64,000 bases of DNA from JALYGJ01 sp963781705 (lineage in GTDB: Bacteria; Chloroflexota; Limnocylindria; Limnocylindrales; CSP1-4), in the NCBI GenBank assembly GCA_963781705.1, contig CAWAGP010000001.1:558001-622000 (forward strand), given 5' to 3'. Position numbers and translations under genes: made by a program. Below the pieces are notes generated by a model. It was not told the DNA's origin. It ran no database searches and saw only the letters and a program-made list of their open reading frames with translations. Shown here in pieces: positions 17,674 through 25,878 of this stretch (position 1 is its first letter; the number at the start of each line of letters is the position of its first letter).

Positions 17674-18782
17674 CGAAGCCGCAGCAGGACCCGATCACTG
17701 ACGCGTCGAATGGACCTGCCCCTGAGCGCGACCCGGGTAGGCAGCGCAGACACGACCCTGGCCGGCGCACAGCTCAGCAGGCAACCGCGGCGGTCGCCGA
17801 TTCAGTCGGCAAACTCGAGCAGACCGTCATCGACAATCTCTATGACGGCGTTTATTTCGTTGACCGTGGCCGCCGGGTCCGCTACTGGAACCACGGTGCT
17901 GAACAGCTGTTCGGCTTCGCCTCGCCCGAGGTCGTTGGTCACCAGTGCTTCGACAACCTGCTCAACCATGTCGACGCAGCGGGGACGATCCTGTGCCGCA
18001 CGCAGCGTCCGCTCGCGGCGACCATGCGCGACGGCGAGCCGCGTGAGGCGGAGCTCTTCCTCCGTCACCGCGACGGACACCGGGTACCGGTCCAGATTCG
18101 GGCCGCCGCCGTCCGGGACCGAGTCGGCGACATCATCGGCGCGATCGAGATCTTCCATGACAGCTCGAACATGTCGACGATGCGCCAGGAGGTCTCGGAA
18201 CTCCGCGACCAGGCGATGCACGACGTGCTCACCGGGCTGCCGAACCGCCGTCATTTCGACATGGCGATGTCCTCGCGGATCGCCGAGCTCGCCGGTTACG
18301 GCCGGCGCTTCGGCCTCCTCATCGCGGACATCGACAGGTTCAAGCTGGTCAACGATGCCTACGGGCATGCGACCGGCGACGTCACTCTCCAGTCCGTGGC
18401 GCGGACGCTGCTGGCGGCCTCGCGGCAAGGGGACGACATCGCCCGGTTAGGCGGCGAGGAGTTCGCCCTCACGGTCACTGAAGTTGATACGCCGACGATG
18501 CGGGCGATCGGCGAGCGATTCCGCGCGCTGATCGAGAGCACGCTTGTGCGCGCAGATGATGGCGACATCAAGGTAACCGTGTCGATCGGCGGAACGCTCG
18601 GTGAGGTCGGCGACACGGCCGAGACGATCTTTGCCCGCGCCGACACTGCCCTCTACGCGGCCAAGGCCGCCGGCCGCAACGCGGGTCCGCCTGTCCGACG
18701 ACGCGCTGGGGAATTCCCCTTGATCAAGCGGCCAGAACGCTCTCCACGCGGATGGCGGGCGGATGCTCGAAGTGCTTCTTGA
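17670..18782 (+). CDS. PAS-GGDEF diguanylate cyclase
   Basis: 370 residues, starting on the ATGA overlap with the preceding GGDEF gene. Residues about 50-165 are a PAS domain (LYDGVYFVDRGRRVRYWNHG, LFGFASPEVVGHQCFDNLL) with a PAC-like tail. Residues about 185-345 are a GGDEF domain (HDVLTGLPNRRHFDMAMSSR, LGGEEFALTV; signature GGEEF), expected to make cyclic di-GMP from two GTP. No inhibitory RxxD is obvious five residues before GGEEF (it reads DDIARL). No transmembrane segment, so it is cytosolic. The last about 20 residues overlap the convergent OsmC gene by 59 bases. The pair of GGDEF genes is probably one operon. Confidence 0.9.
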   Translation: MTKPQQDPITDASNGPAPERDPGRQRRHDPGRRTAQQATAAVADSVGKLEQTVIDNLYDGVYFVDRGRRVRYWNHGAEQLFGFASPEVVGHQCFDNLLNHVDAAGTILCRTQRPLAATMRDGEPREAELFLRHRDGHRVPVQIRAAAVRDRVGDIIGAIEIFHDSSNMSTMRQEVSELRDQAMHDVLTGLPNRRHFDMAMSSRIAELAGYGRRFGLLIADIDRFKLVNDAYGHATGDVTLQSVARTLLAASRQGDDIARLGGEEFALTVTEVDTPTMRAIGERFRALIESTLVRADDGDIKVTVSIGGTLGEVGDTAETIFARADTALYAAKAAGRNAGPPVRRRAGEFPLIKRPERSPRGWRADARSAS

Positions 18783-19110
18783 CCGCGCACTGGTCGGCGG
18801 CTCGGACGACCGCGTCGCGATACTTTTCGGGGAAGCCAGCCGGTAGCTGAATCGTGACCTGGACGTCGGTGACCAGGCCGGTCAGGCGATCAACATCCAT
18901 CTGCTGCACGAGACGGATGCCGTCTGTGTCGATGCCCCGTTGGCGGCAGAAGCCCAGGACGTAGATGCCCGCGCACGTCCCGATCGTGGACAGGAACGTG
19001 GCGAACGGAGTCGGGGCCGACGCCTCGGGCGGCTGGTCGGTCGGCACCGAGAACGGTCCGAAGTGGGCGTCGACCCGGGATCCCCCAGGGAAGTCGATGA
19101 TCATTTCCAT
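18724..19110 (-). CDS. OsmC-family protein
   Basis: 128 residues from ATG 19110 (MEMIIDFPGG); the frame is open further upstream but the arginine-rich extension looks untranslated. The OsmC/Ohr fold is recognisable from TPFATFLSTIGTCAGIYVLG, with one reactive cysteine, and AADQCAVKKHFEHPP, with the second. This is the two-cysteine arrangement of thiol-dependent peroxidases that reduce organic hydroperoxides, although the shortened beta-rich N-terminus is closer to the OsmC-like YhfA group. A 16-bp dyad 69 bases upstream could be its operator. The 3' end overlaps the convergent PAS-GGDEF gene. Confidence 0.85.
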   Translation of the reverse strand: MEMIIDFPGGSRVDAHFGPFSVPTDQPPEASAPTPFATFLSTIGTCAGIYVLGFCRQRGIDTDGIRLVQQMDVDRLTGLVTDVQVTIQLPAGFPEKYRDAVVRAADQCAVKKHFEHPPAIRVESVLAA

Positions 19111-19178
19111 CGTGTTGCTCTCTCGATCTGCAGCGGGTGATGTGGCACCTCTCGGCGCAGCGCAAGGGTATGCGTTAC

Positions 19179-19194
19179 TTGCGCCTTTGCGCAA
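19179..19194. promoter_or_regulatory. Inverted repeat upstream of the OsmC gene
   Basis: TTGCGC-CTTT-GCGCAA is a perfect 6-bp dyad with a 4-base spacer, ending 69 bases before the OsmC start. The position suits an operator or promoter-overlapping site for a MarR- or ArsR-like regulator. No regulator gene is adjacent, so this is a candidate only. Confidence 0.35.
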
Positions 19195-19434
19195 CTTGGC
19201 AAACAGCCCGTAGCATGCAGGCCGGTTGGCCTGTGTTGAGCCGCGACTGACCGAATCGCTCGGTCTACCGGAACAGCGCGAACGCGACCGCCTCGGATGG
19301 ACTCGCGGCATTCGGCCTCACCCTCGTCGACCTTGCCGTCGTGCCGCAGTGCATGGCCGAGCTAGCTCTGGAGGGAGAACTCGAATGCCTCGACCCCGGG
19401 CGAGGTAGGCGATCTCGAATGGGTTGATCGGCCT

Positions 19435-19468
19435 GTGAGGGACGGCCGCCGCTTGAGCCGTCCCTCAC
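19435..19468. terminator. Perfect 12-bp stem-loop in the gap below the DUF11 gene
   Basis: GTGAGGGACGGC pairs without mismatch with GCCGTCCCTCAC across a 10-base loop. It lies 114 bases past the stop of the large minus-strand DUF11 gene. No T-run follows on either strand, so it may be a factor-assisted or non-canonical terminator. The rest of 19200-19580 shows no gene I can support. Confidence 0.45.
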
Positions 19469-19581
19469 ACCGATCGATCAGAGCGTCGAGAACGAGGTCG
19501 TCGTCGACAACCTCCCAGCACCCGATTTTGTTTCAGGCCATCGCGGTCGCGCGGTGGCCCCGCCGTTTGGCGTGAGCAGTG

Positions 19582-22500
19582 TCATTTGCGTTTGGCTGTG
19601 AACATGACTGCATCCTGATTGGAGCCGTTGCCGACCGAGGTGATCGTCACCAGGCGGGTGACGCTCGAACCCACCGTCGCGGTCGAGGTGACCTTCACCT
19701 TGGCCCTGATCAGGAAGTTGTCCCCTGGAGCCAGAACGGGCGTGGTGTAGGTGCCGGCGACGACCGCGGCGGTGATGTCGGTCTTACCGTGGAAGTACTT
19801 GACCGTGTACTGCGTGGTCGCCGCGCCGGTGGCCGTGATCGTGAAGCTGTCGCTGTTGGGTCCGTCGTTCTGGGCCTGGATTCTGAAGGTGATCGTGCGG
19901 TGGCGAGCGGCCGCGCCGGTCTTGGCCTGGTTGGTGCCGTCGGTGTTGTAGATGTTGTCGCCGATGAACTTGCCACTGCCCTTGCGGATGCGGCCATCGG
20001 GCTTGGTGACCAGGTTGATAGACGTGGCCACGGTGTCGATGTTGTCGCTGTTGTCCGGGTCGCCGCTGGTGCTAGTTACCTGGGCGTCGTTGAACATGGT
20101 CCAACCACCCAGCAGCGTCGGGGTGATCTGAGCGGCAACGCCGATCGTGGCCGAAGCACCCGCGGGCACGGTGCCTAGGTTGCACATCAGCGGATGACCT
20201 GAATCGCCCGGCACTCCGGTGTTGCACGCGCCCTGGCTCGGCGTGGCCACGACGTTGCGCAGCTCGGCTGGCAGGAAGTCGGAGGCCACCACGTTGTTGG
20301 CGCTGCCCGGGCCTGAGTTCGACACCGTGAGCGTGTAGTTGATGTTCTGCCCGACGTCGGCGGTCGTTGGCCCGGACTTGTCGATCGCGAGACCCTGCGC
20401 GGGCGAGCTGCCGGCGTGGTTGACCGTGACGGAGGTGCAGGACTGGTTATCCGAGGTCAACGGGTCCCAGGTGAGGGTCCCGGTTGGGCCGCCCGTGGGC
20501 GGATTGGCCGACGGTCCCGGGGGCGAGGTGTTGGACCCACCCGAGAGGGCGGTGGCGCAGTTCTGGATGACCGTGCCGTCGGGAACATCCTCGTTGGCCT
20601 GGGTGTAGATGTCGAAGGTGCGTCGCTCGCCGGCCGCCAATGTGCCGAGCGAGCAGAACACGTCACGTGCGTGGACCGCGTCGGGGCGGCAATCGGCGTT
20701 CTCGGCGCGCAGGAATGTCAGCGGCATGACGCCGTTCGCGGCGAGAACATCGGGGAGCTGGTCCTGGATGGTCACGTACTGCGAGTCGGAGGGGCCATTG
20801 TTCTGGACCGTGATCGACGAGCGCAGCACGTAGCCTGCGGTCACCTGGTTGGCGAGGTCCTGGTAAACGTAATGGCCGCTGACGAAGACCAGGTTCTGAC
20901 CGGTCGACGTCTTGAGCGCCTGCAGGTCGCCGGCAGCAAGCACGGTGTTCTGCGTGAAGGCGTAATTGTTGCTGTTGTCGAGCTCGAGGCCGTCCGAGCT
21001 CACGGTGGCGTCGTTCTCGAGGACCGTGCCCGCTGCGACGTCAGCGTCCACGAGCACCTGGAAGGTGACGGTCTTCGAGATCGGGGTCGACGGATCGAAC
21101 AGCGGGTCGCCGACTCCAGTTCCAGCGGGTCGGATGGCGCCAAGGGCGCACACGAGCGGGTCCGTCGGATCGCCCGGGGTGCCGGTCACGCACGTGCCAC
21201 CGCCTGACGATGTCGTGCTCGGCAGGACAACCTTACTCACCGCAAGGCTGCCCTGATAGATGTGGACGCCGGCAGGGAGCCGGTCGGTCAGGACCACGTT
21301 CTCGGCCAGGGTGTTACCGGGGTTGGTCACGGTTAGCGTGTACTGGATCCGTCGTCCGGCCGTAACGCGCGTGGATGAGAAGTAGTTGGGCGCGGTCGGG
21401 AACGCCTGGGCGAAGACTGCGTTGTTGAACATCAATCCGGCCTGGTTTATCTGCTGCTCTTCACCCGTAGCGGACTTGGTCAGCGCGAGGTCCGAGGCAG
21501 CCAGGACATCGGAGAAAGTCGTGGCGTTGTTATTCGAGTAGTCGGGGTCGGGTGTCGACGACTCGACGGCGAGCGTGTTGACCGCCGTGATGTCGCGATT
21601 GAACAGCAACCGGAATGAACCCCGCACCCGCCCGTGTACGAGGTCCGGGTCGCTCGGGTTGGGCGCAGGCACGTCGAAGTCGAGCGGATCGAGCCGGTCG
21701 GTGGAGAAGGTGCCCTCATCGGTTCCGAATTGAGTGCCGACGACCGGGCCGGTGGTACACGTGAATTGCGTGATCGAGCCGCCGCCCTGAGAGACCGAGA
21801 ACGCGCAGCTCTGGATGGTTACCGGGGCCGGCGTCGAATCTGCTGGGCCGGCAAGCAGCGTGTCGCGCATCGTGACGTTGCGCGCCGTCGAGGGACCGCG
21901 GTTCTCGACATAGATGGTGTATTGCGCCAGCTCGCCGGCTACAGGACTCGATGGCAGCATGTACTTGAAGGCGCGGAGATCGGACTGCTCGGTGACGAGC
22001 GTCGACGAGGTGTCGGTGTTATCGGCGCTGATGCTATCGGCTTCGGTGCGCGTGACCGAGGCCGTTGCGGCCAGCGTCGTCGTGCCGTCGAAGAAGAGAT
22101 CCGGCGGCGTGGACATACGCACGAGGAACGACTTGCTGGCGCCTGCCCGGGCGATCGTGCCCAGCGCACACGTCAGCGTGGGCGTGGCGAAGGAGCAGCC
22201 CCCCGTGTCGTCGAGGTACTGCGGGCCGTCGACAGCAACCGGCAGGGTCACGGCGACCGATACGTTTGTGCTATCGGCGGCGTCACCGGAACCGGTAGTG
22301 ACGGTCACCGCATAGGCCACGTCCAGGCCGGCAATAACCTGATCACCTGTCGACCGGATGTCCACCGCGATCCCATTAACGGGCACGTGGATCGGGGCGC
22401 CGTTGATCGACTGTGGGGCACTCGGGGGTTCGTAACTGGCTGGGGCGCTGGTGATAGGCCGCGAGTCGCCACTGACGCTGCGGGAGCACGCACTCGAGCG

Positions 22501-22764
22501 CGCTGCGAAGAGATCCCTCGCCTGCCTGAAGGAGTCGAACGACGCGGGGGTCAGCGCTTCGGCCCAAGCCGTGCGCGCCTCCTCGATCGCGGCGCTCAGG
22601 CGGGCGATCCCGGCGGGGCTGCATTGATCGGCCCGCGGCGCCGCACTGTCGCGAATGCTGGCATTCGCGGGTGGCGTCGCTGGTGCTGCCGCCTGCGCGG
22701 CCATCGGCAGCAGCCCGATGCCGAGCAACAGAGCCCCCAGGGCAGCTGGAAGCCGGGTCTTCAT
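19582..22764 (-). CDS. Large secreted DUF11-repeat protein
   Basis: 1060 residues with a Sec signal peptide (MKTRLPAALGALLLGIGLLP, cleavage likely after QAA near 26). A short helical region (about 45-95) is followed by five or six tandem Ig-like DUF11/CARDB modules. Their repeated pattern is a lysine-rich entry, then YTLTVTNxGxxxAxNVVxxDxLP; examples are YTIYVENRGPSTARNVTMRD, YTLTVTNPGNTLAENVVLTD and YTLTVSNSGPGSANNVVASD. Acidic and Thr/Ser-rich loops and paired cysteines near CxFATPTLTCALG-type segments suggest disulfides. No LPxTG or other sorting tail is visible (C-terminus TAKRK). It is probably an extracellular stalk or adhesin. GGGAG stands 8 bases before the ATG. Confidence 0.85.
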   Translation of the reverse strand: MKTRLPAALGALLLGIGLLPMAAQAAAPATPPANASIRDSAAPRADQCSPAGIARLSAAIEEARTAWAEALTPASFDSFRQARDLFAARSSACSRSVSGDSRPITSAPASYEPPSAPQSINGAPIHVPVNGIAVDIRSTGDQVIAGLDVAYAVTVTTGSGDAADSTNVSVAVTLPVAVDGPQYLDDTGGCSFATPTLTCALGTIARAGASKSFLVRMSTPPDLFFDGTTTLAATASVTRTEADSISADNTDTSSTLVTEQSDLRAFKYMLPSSPVAGELAQYTIYVENRGPSTARNVTMRDTLLAGPADSTPAPVTIQSCAFSVSQGGGSITQFTCTTGPVVGTQFGTDEGTFSTDRLDPLDFDVPAPNPSDPDLVHGRVRGSFRLLFNRDITAVNTLAVESSTPDPDYSNNNATTFSDVLAASDLALTKSATGEEQQINQAGLMFNNAVFAQAFPTAPNYFSSTRVTAGRRIQYTLTVTNPGNTLAENVVLTDRLPAGVHIYQGSLAVSKVVLPSTTSSGGGTCVTGTPGDPTDPLVCALGAIRPAGTGVGDPLFDPSTPISKTVTFQVLVDADVAAGTVLENDATVSSDGLELDNSNNYAFTQNTVLAAGDLQALKTSTGQNLVFVSGHYVYQDLANQVTAGYVLRSSITVQNNGPSDSQYVTIQDQLPDVLAANGVMPLTFLRAENADCRPDAVHARDVFCSLGTLAAGERRTFDIYTQANEDVPDGTVIQNCATALSGGSNTSPPGPSANPPTGGPTGTLTWDPLTSDNQSCTSVTVNHAGSSPAQGLAIDKSGPTTADVGQNINYTLTVSNSGPGSANNVVASDFLPAELRNVVATPSQGACNTGVPGDSGHPLMCNLGTVPAGASATIGVAAQITPTLLGGWTMFNDAQVTSTSGDPDNSDNIDTVATSINLVTKPDGRIRKGSGKFIGDNIYNTDGTNQAKTGAAARHRTITFRIQAQNDGPNSDSFTITATGAATTQYTVKYFHGKTDITAAVVAGTYTTPVLAPGDNFLIRAKVKVTSTATVGSSVTRLVTITSVGNGSNQDAVMFTAKRK

Positions 22765-22962
22765 CGTTGACTCCCTCTCTCGCTGGTCCGGCTCGCCGTC
22801 CTACGGAGTGGCGAATGCCGACCGTATAGAACCAGGCGCGTCGAGCGCACACCCTACGCCAGTGGTCAAGAGCCAAAACGCCTGATCCCGGTCATGCCCA
22901 CCACGGGCACTACCGTGGCCGATCCGTCCCAGATCGATGTCTGTGACCTACGGGCGCGCGGG

Positions 22963-23038
22963 TGGAGCGGGAGACGGGATTCGAACCCGCGACATTCTGC
23001 TTGGGAAGCAGACACTCTGCCAGCTGAGTTACTCCCGC
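22963..23038 (-). tRNA. tRNA-Gly (anticodon CCC)
   Basis: The minus strand folds into a complete cloverleaf: acceptor GCGGGAG/CTCCCGC, D arm ACTCAGCTGGCAGAGT, anticodon stem TCTGC/GCAGA around loop TTCCCAA (anticodon CCC), and T arm GCGGGTTCGAATCCCGT. Discriminator T is followed by a gene-encoded CCA. It reads glycine GGG codons. It stands alone between the DUF11 gene and the two-component system. Confidence 0.95.
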
Positions 23039-23052
23039 TCGGCGGGCCGATT

Positions 23053-24201
23053 CTATAGCGGCAGGGTGAAGCGAACGGTGGTGCCGCTGCCCGGCTGACT
23101 CTCTGCGCTTATCCGCCCGCCATGCGCGCCGACGATGTCGTGGGCGATGGCCAGACCCAGGCCGGTGCCGCTCGAGTCAGGCGCCTTGACGAACCGCTCG
23201 AACACGTGCGCCAAGAGGTCGGCCGCGATGCCAGCACCGTTGTCCGACACCGCTACTTCGACCGACGGCGGCGCACTCCCGCTCATCGCGGCGCTGACGA
23301 CGACACGTCCCCCGGCGGGCGTGTGGCGAACGGCGTTGCCGATCAGGTTGGCGAGCACCTGCCTGATGCGCGACCCATCGAGCGGCACCGGCGGCAGCCC
23401 GGCCGCCACCTGCGCTACAAGGGCGACGCCGGCGGCATCAGCCTGTGAGCGGAAGGAGGTAACCAATTCATCGATCAGCGCCTCGAGGTCGGCCGGCTGG
23501 CGGTCAACGGTCAGGCTCCCGGCGTCGGCCAGCGCAACCGTGCGCAGGTCGTCGATCAACTGCTCGAGTGCGCGCGCCTGCTCGCGGATGGGCGCCAGGT
23601 GTTCCCGGTCGGCCGGGTAGACGCCGTCGTCGATCGCCTCGAGCTGGGCCTCGATGACCGACAGCGGCGTGCGCAGCTCGTGTGCCATGTCGGCCAGGAA
23701 GGTGCGCCGGCGCGTGTCTTCGTCGGCCAGGCGCGAGCTCATCTTGTTGAACGTGCTCGCCAGCGAGCGAATCGGTCGCGGCCCATGCTCGGAAACGCGC
23801 GCCCCATAGTCGCCCCGCTCGATCCGTTCAGAAGCCTCGACCAGCTCGTCGATCGGCGCCGTCATGCGCCGCAGGCCGCGGAAGGCACCGACCGCACCGA
23901 CGATCAGCAGGGCGACGGCGACGACCCCGGCGACGCGCAGAACAGGATGCGCGGGCACGAAACCTATCAGCGCGCCGATCGCCCAACTGCCGATTGTGAT
24001 GACGCCCAGGGCGAAGACGAGCAGCGTCACCAGGAGACAACCGAACGAGGTGCGGAAGGCGTGGCGACTCGGGCCGCCATCCGTGCCCCAGCGGCGGCCC
24101 CATCGCCCGCCGGCCCAGTATCGACGAGCGGGATCTGGCGGCCATGGCTCGTTGTCGGGCCACCACGGCGGCCGGCGGCGCGGCCGATTGGGCCTGGTCA
24201 T
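23053..24201 (-). CDS. HAMP sensor histidine kinase (BaeS/OmpR-partner type)
   Basis: 382 residues from ATG 24201, 4 bases after the response-regulator stop. The N-terminus is rich in Trp, Pro and Arg and is followed by two transmembrane helices separated by only about 16 residues, so there is almost no external sensor domain. A HAMP segment leads to the phosphoacceptor helix MAHELRTPLSVIEAQLEA. The ATPase domain has NLIGNAVRHTPAGG (N box), SDNGAGIA (G1) and SGTGLGLAI (G2). All catalytic motifs are intact. It should phosphorylate the cognate regulator at 24206-24901. The signal is likely sensed in or near the membrane. Confidence 0.92.
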   Translation of the reverse strand: MTRPNRPRRRPPWWPDNEPWPPDPARRYWAGGRWGRRWGTDGGPSRHAFRTSFGCLLVTLLVFALGVITIGSWAIGALIGFVPAHPVLRVAGVVAVALLIVGAVGAFRGLRRMTAPIDELVEASERIERGDYGARVSEHGPRPIRSLASTFNKMSSRLADEDTRRRTFLADMAHELRTPLSVIEAQLEAIDDGVYPADREHLAPIREQARALEQLIDDLRTVALADAGSLTVDRQPADLEALIDELVTSFRSQADAAGVALVAQVAAGLPPVPLDGSRIRQVLANLIGNAVRHTPAGGRVVVSAAMSGSAPPSVEVAVSDNGAGIAADLLAHVFERFVKAPDSSGTGLGLAIAHDIVGAHGGRISAESQPGSGTTVRFTLPL

Positions 24202-24205
24202 CTGC

Positions 24206-24901
24206 TCACGGCTCGGGCTCAGCCAGCCGGTAGCCCACGCCAAAGACCGTCTCGAGATAGCGGGGGGAGTGCGCCGCGGGCTCGATCTTGCGGCGAATGT
24301 TCTTGACGTGCGCGTCGATCGCGCGCTCGTATGCTTCGAAAGCCGTGCCGTGAAGCGCGTCGAGCAGCTGTGCGCGAGTGAAGACGCGACCCGGCTGGCG
24401 GGCCATCGTCAGCAACAGCTGGAACTCGGTCGGCGTCAGTTCAACGCGGCGGCCGGCCACCTCGACGCGCATCCGCGTCGCGTCTATTTGCAGGTCACCC
24501 GCCCGCAACGGCGCGTCGGGCGAGTGGGCCGCCTCGGCGCGGCGCAGCACGGCACGCACGCGCGCGACCAATTCCTTGGGGCTGAACGGCTTGGTTACGT
24601 AGTCGTCGGCGCCCAGCTCGAGGCCGGCGATGCGGTCGGCTTCATCGGTGCGCGCGGTGAGCATGATGATCGGCACGTCCGATTCGCGGCGCAGGTCACG
24701 CGCCACGTCAAGCCCGTCGCGGCCGGGCAGGCCCAGGTCGAGGACGACGGCGTCGGGTCGCTCGGCGCGCGCGACGCGCAGCGCGGCGGGACCGTCTGAC
24801 GCGGTCAGGACCACGAAACCGGCGTGTTCGAGGTAGTCGCGGACGACGCGCACGATCTCGCGGGCATCGTCAACGACCAGCACCCTAGGCACGCCGGTCA
24901 T
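24206..24901 (-). CDS. OmpR/PhoB-family response regulator
   Basis: 231 residues. The receiver domain (1-120) has the acidic pair VVDDARE, the phosphoacceptor in VVLDLGLPGRDG, the Thr in IMLTARTDEADR and the Lys in DDYVTKPFSPKEL. The C-terminal winged helix (about 130-228) has VELTPTEFQLLLTMARQPGR and VDVH-like recognition helix sequence AIDAHVKNIRRKIE, ending VFGVGYRL. It acts with the histidine kinase that follows 4 bases downstream. Transcription of the operon probably begins at the small membrane protein gene 60 bases upstream. Confidence 0.93.
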   Translation of the reverse strand: MTGVPRVLVVDDAREIVRVVRDYLEHAGFVVLTASDGPAALRVARAERPDAVVLDLGLPGRDGLDVARDLRRESDVPIIMLTARTDEADRIAGLELGADDYVTKPFSPKELVARVRAVLRRAEAAHSPDAPLRAGDLQIDATRMRVEVAGRRVELTPTEFQLLLTMARQPGRVFTRAQLLDALHGTAFEAYERAIDAHVKNIRRKIEPAAHSPRYLETVFGVGYRLAEPEP

Positions 24902-24961
24902 CGTATTCGGCGCCGCCGCGCCGTTGGCAGGCTTTCGCCGTTGGCGGGCCTATGCCATCGG

Positions 24962-25354
24962 TCAGGAGAGCGGCTGGTCAGGGGCGGGCGGCTGGGCATC
25001 CGGCTGATTGACGGAGCCCGGCTGCGCCGATCCGTGGGCCTGCTGGTGCCAGCGCTGGAGCATCTCATCGCGTGAGCCGTACCAGCCGCCGTAGCCACGA
25101 TGGCCGTAGCGGCCGCGGCCGCCACCCCACACCGCACGCCGTATCAGCGCGAAGATCAGGGCGATGAACAGGAAGAAGAAGATCAGGCCGATGAGCGGGT
25201 GGAAGAAACCGAAGCCGAAGCCCCAGTAGGGACCGGCCACGGTCGCGCCGCTGGCCACGACGTTGGTGCCCACGCCGATGTTGAAACCGATGACGCCGGC
25301 GGCGAGCGCCACCAGGGCGGCGATCACCACGCCGATCAAACCGAATGCACGCAT
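24962..25354 (-). CDS. Small membrane protein with Gly/His/Trp-rich tail, upstream of a two-component system
   Basis: 130 residues. Two hydrophobic helices (about 4-27, and 45-70 with LIGLIFFFLFIALIFALI) are followed by a basic, Gly/Tyr/Trp-rich cytosolic stretch (GGGRGRYGHRGYGGWYGSRD) and a Gln/Pro-rich tail. I do not recognise a family with a known function; short proteins of this shape are common beside OmpR-type systems in Chloroflexota. It shares the strand with the response regulator 60 bases downstream and could be part of the sensed stress response. Confidence 0.7.
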   Translation of the reverse strand: MRAFGLIGVVIAALVALAAGVIGFNIGVGTNVVASGATVAGPYWGFGFGFFHPLIGLIFFFLFIALIFALIRRAVWGGGRGRYGHRGYGGWYGSRDEMLQRWHQQAHGSAQPGSVNQPDAQPPAPDQPLS

Positions 25355-25477
25355 GTTCTCAGTGCTCCTTGTCCGTGCGACGCCCAGTCGTGCGTCGTCT
25401 ACCAGTCAGCGTGGCCCGAACATGTGAGCAGGTTGTGAAGGCGCCGTGCGATTGGAGTGCTGTCGTTCAGCTCTCGT

Positions 25478-25798
25478 TCAGCCAGTCTGGAACAGGCGGG
25501 CAATGACCACGACGGCGATCAGGGCGGCCACGACCATCCCCAGTGCCGCCCAGCGAGGCGATCGCCGTCGGACGGCGACCACCCCAATCGGCACGATGGC
25601 AATGCCTATCGCCGCGTACAGGTAGTGGAGCGGCTCTGCCGGCGCGCCGCCGCCAAGAGCGACGCCCAGGCCACCGGCGCTCGAGATCAGCAGCGCCAGC
25701 AGTAACAGCGTCGCGGTCCAATCGGCCAGCCGGCCGGCCGGTTGTCGGCGAACCGCGCGCCAACCGGCCTCGGCACCCAATAGCAAGGCGGCAGCCAC
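25478..25798 (-). CDS. Small three-helix membrane protein (start uncertain)
   Basis: 106 residues from GTG 25798, but the first helix looks cut: the same frame continues upstream as SAQLHYWLAIVSVAAALLLG. That longer version would start at ATT 25837 (119 residues), which has AGGAG 9 bases before it, since a stop blocks the frame further up. Three hydrophobic helices are visible, the second with LLLLALLISSAGGLGVALGG and the third near the C-terminus. It lies 41 bases after the cytochrome b stop (measured from the ATT) on the same strand, so it may belong to that respiratory unit. Function unknown. Confidence 0.65.
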   Translation of the reverse strand: MAAALLLGAEAGWRAVRRQPAGRLADWTATLLLLALLISSAGGLGVALGGGAPAEPLHYLYAAIGIAIVPIGVVAVRRRSPRWAALGMVVAALIAVVVIARLFQTG

Positions 25799-25878
25799 AC
25801 TGACGATGGCCAGCCAGTAATGCAGCTGTGCGGAAATGGCGCTGGACTCCTGCGCGGCTCAGCCTCTGATTTGGCCGC

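Noticed and set aside
19226..19408. A small gene in the OsmC/DUF11 gap
   Set aside because: Short frames on both strands have no ribosome site and no recognisable composition or motif.
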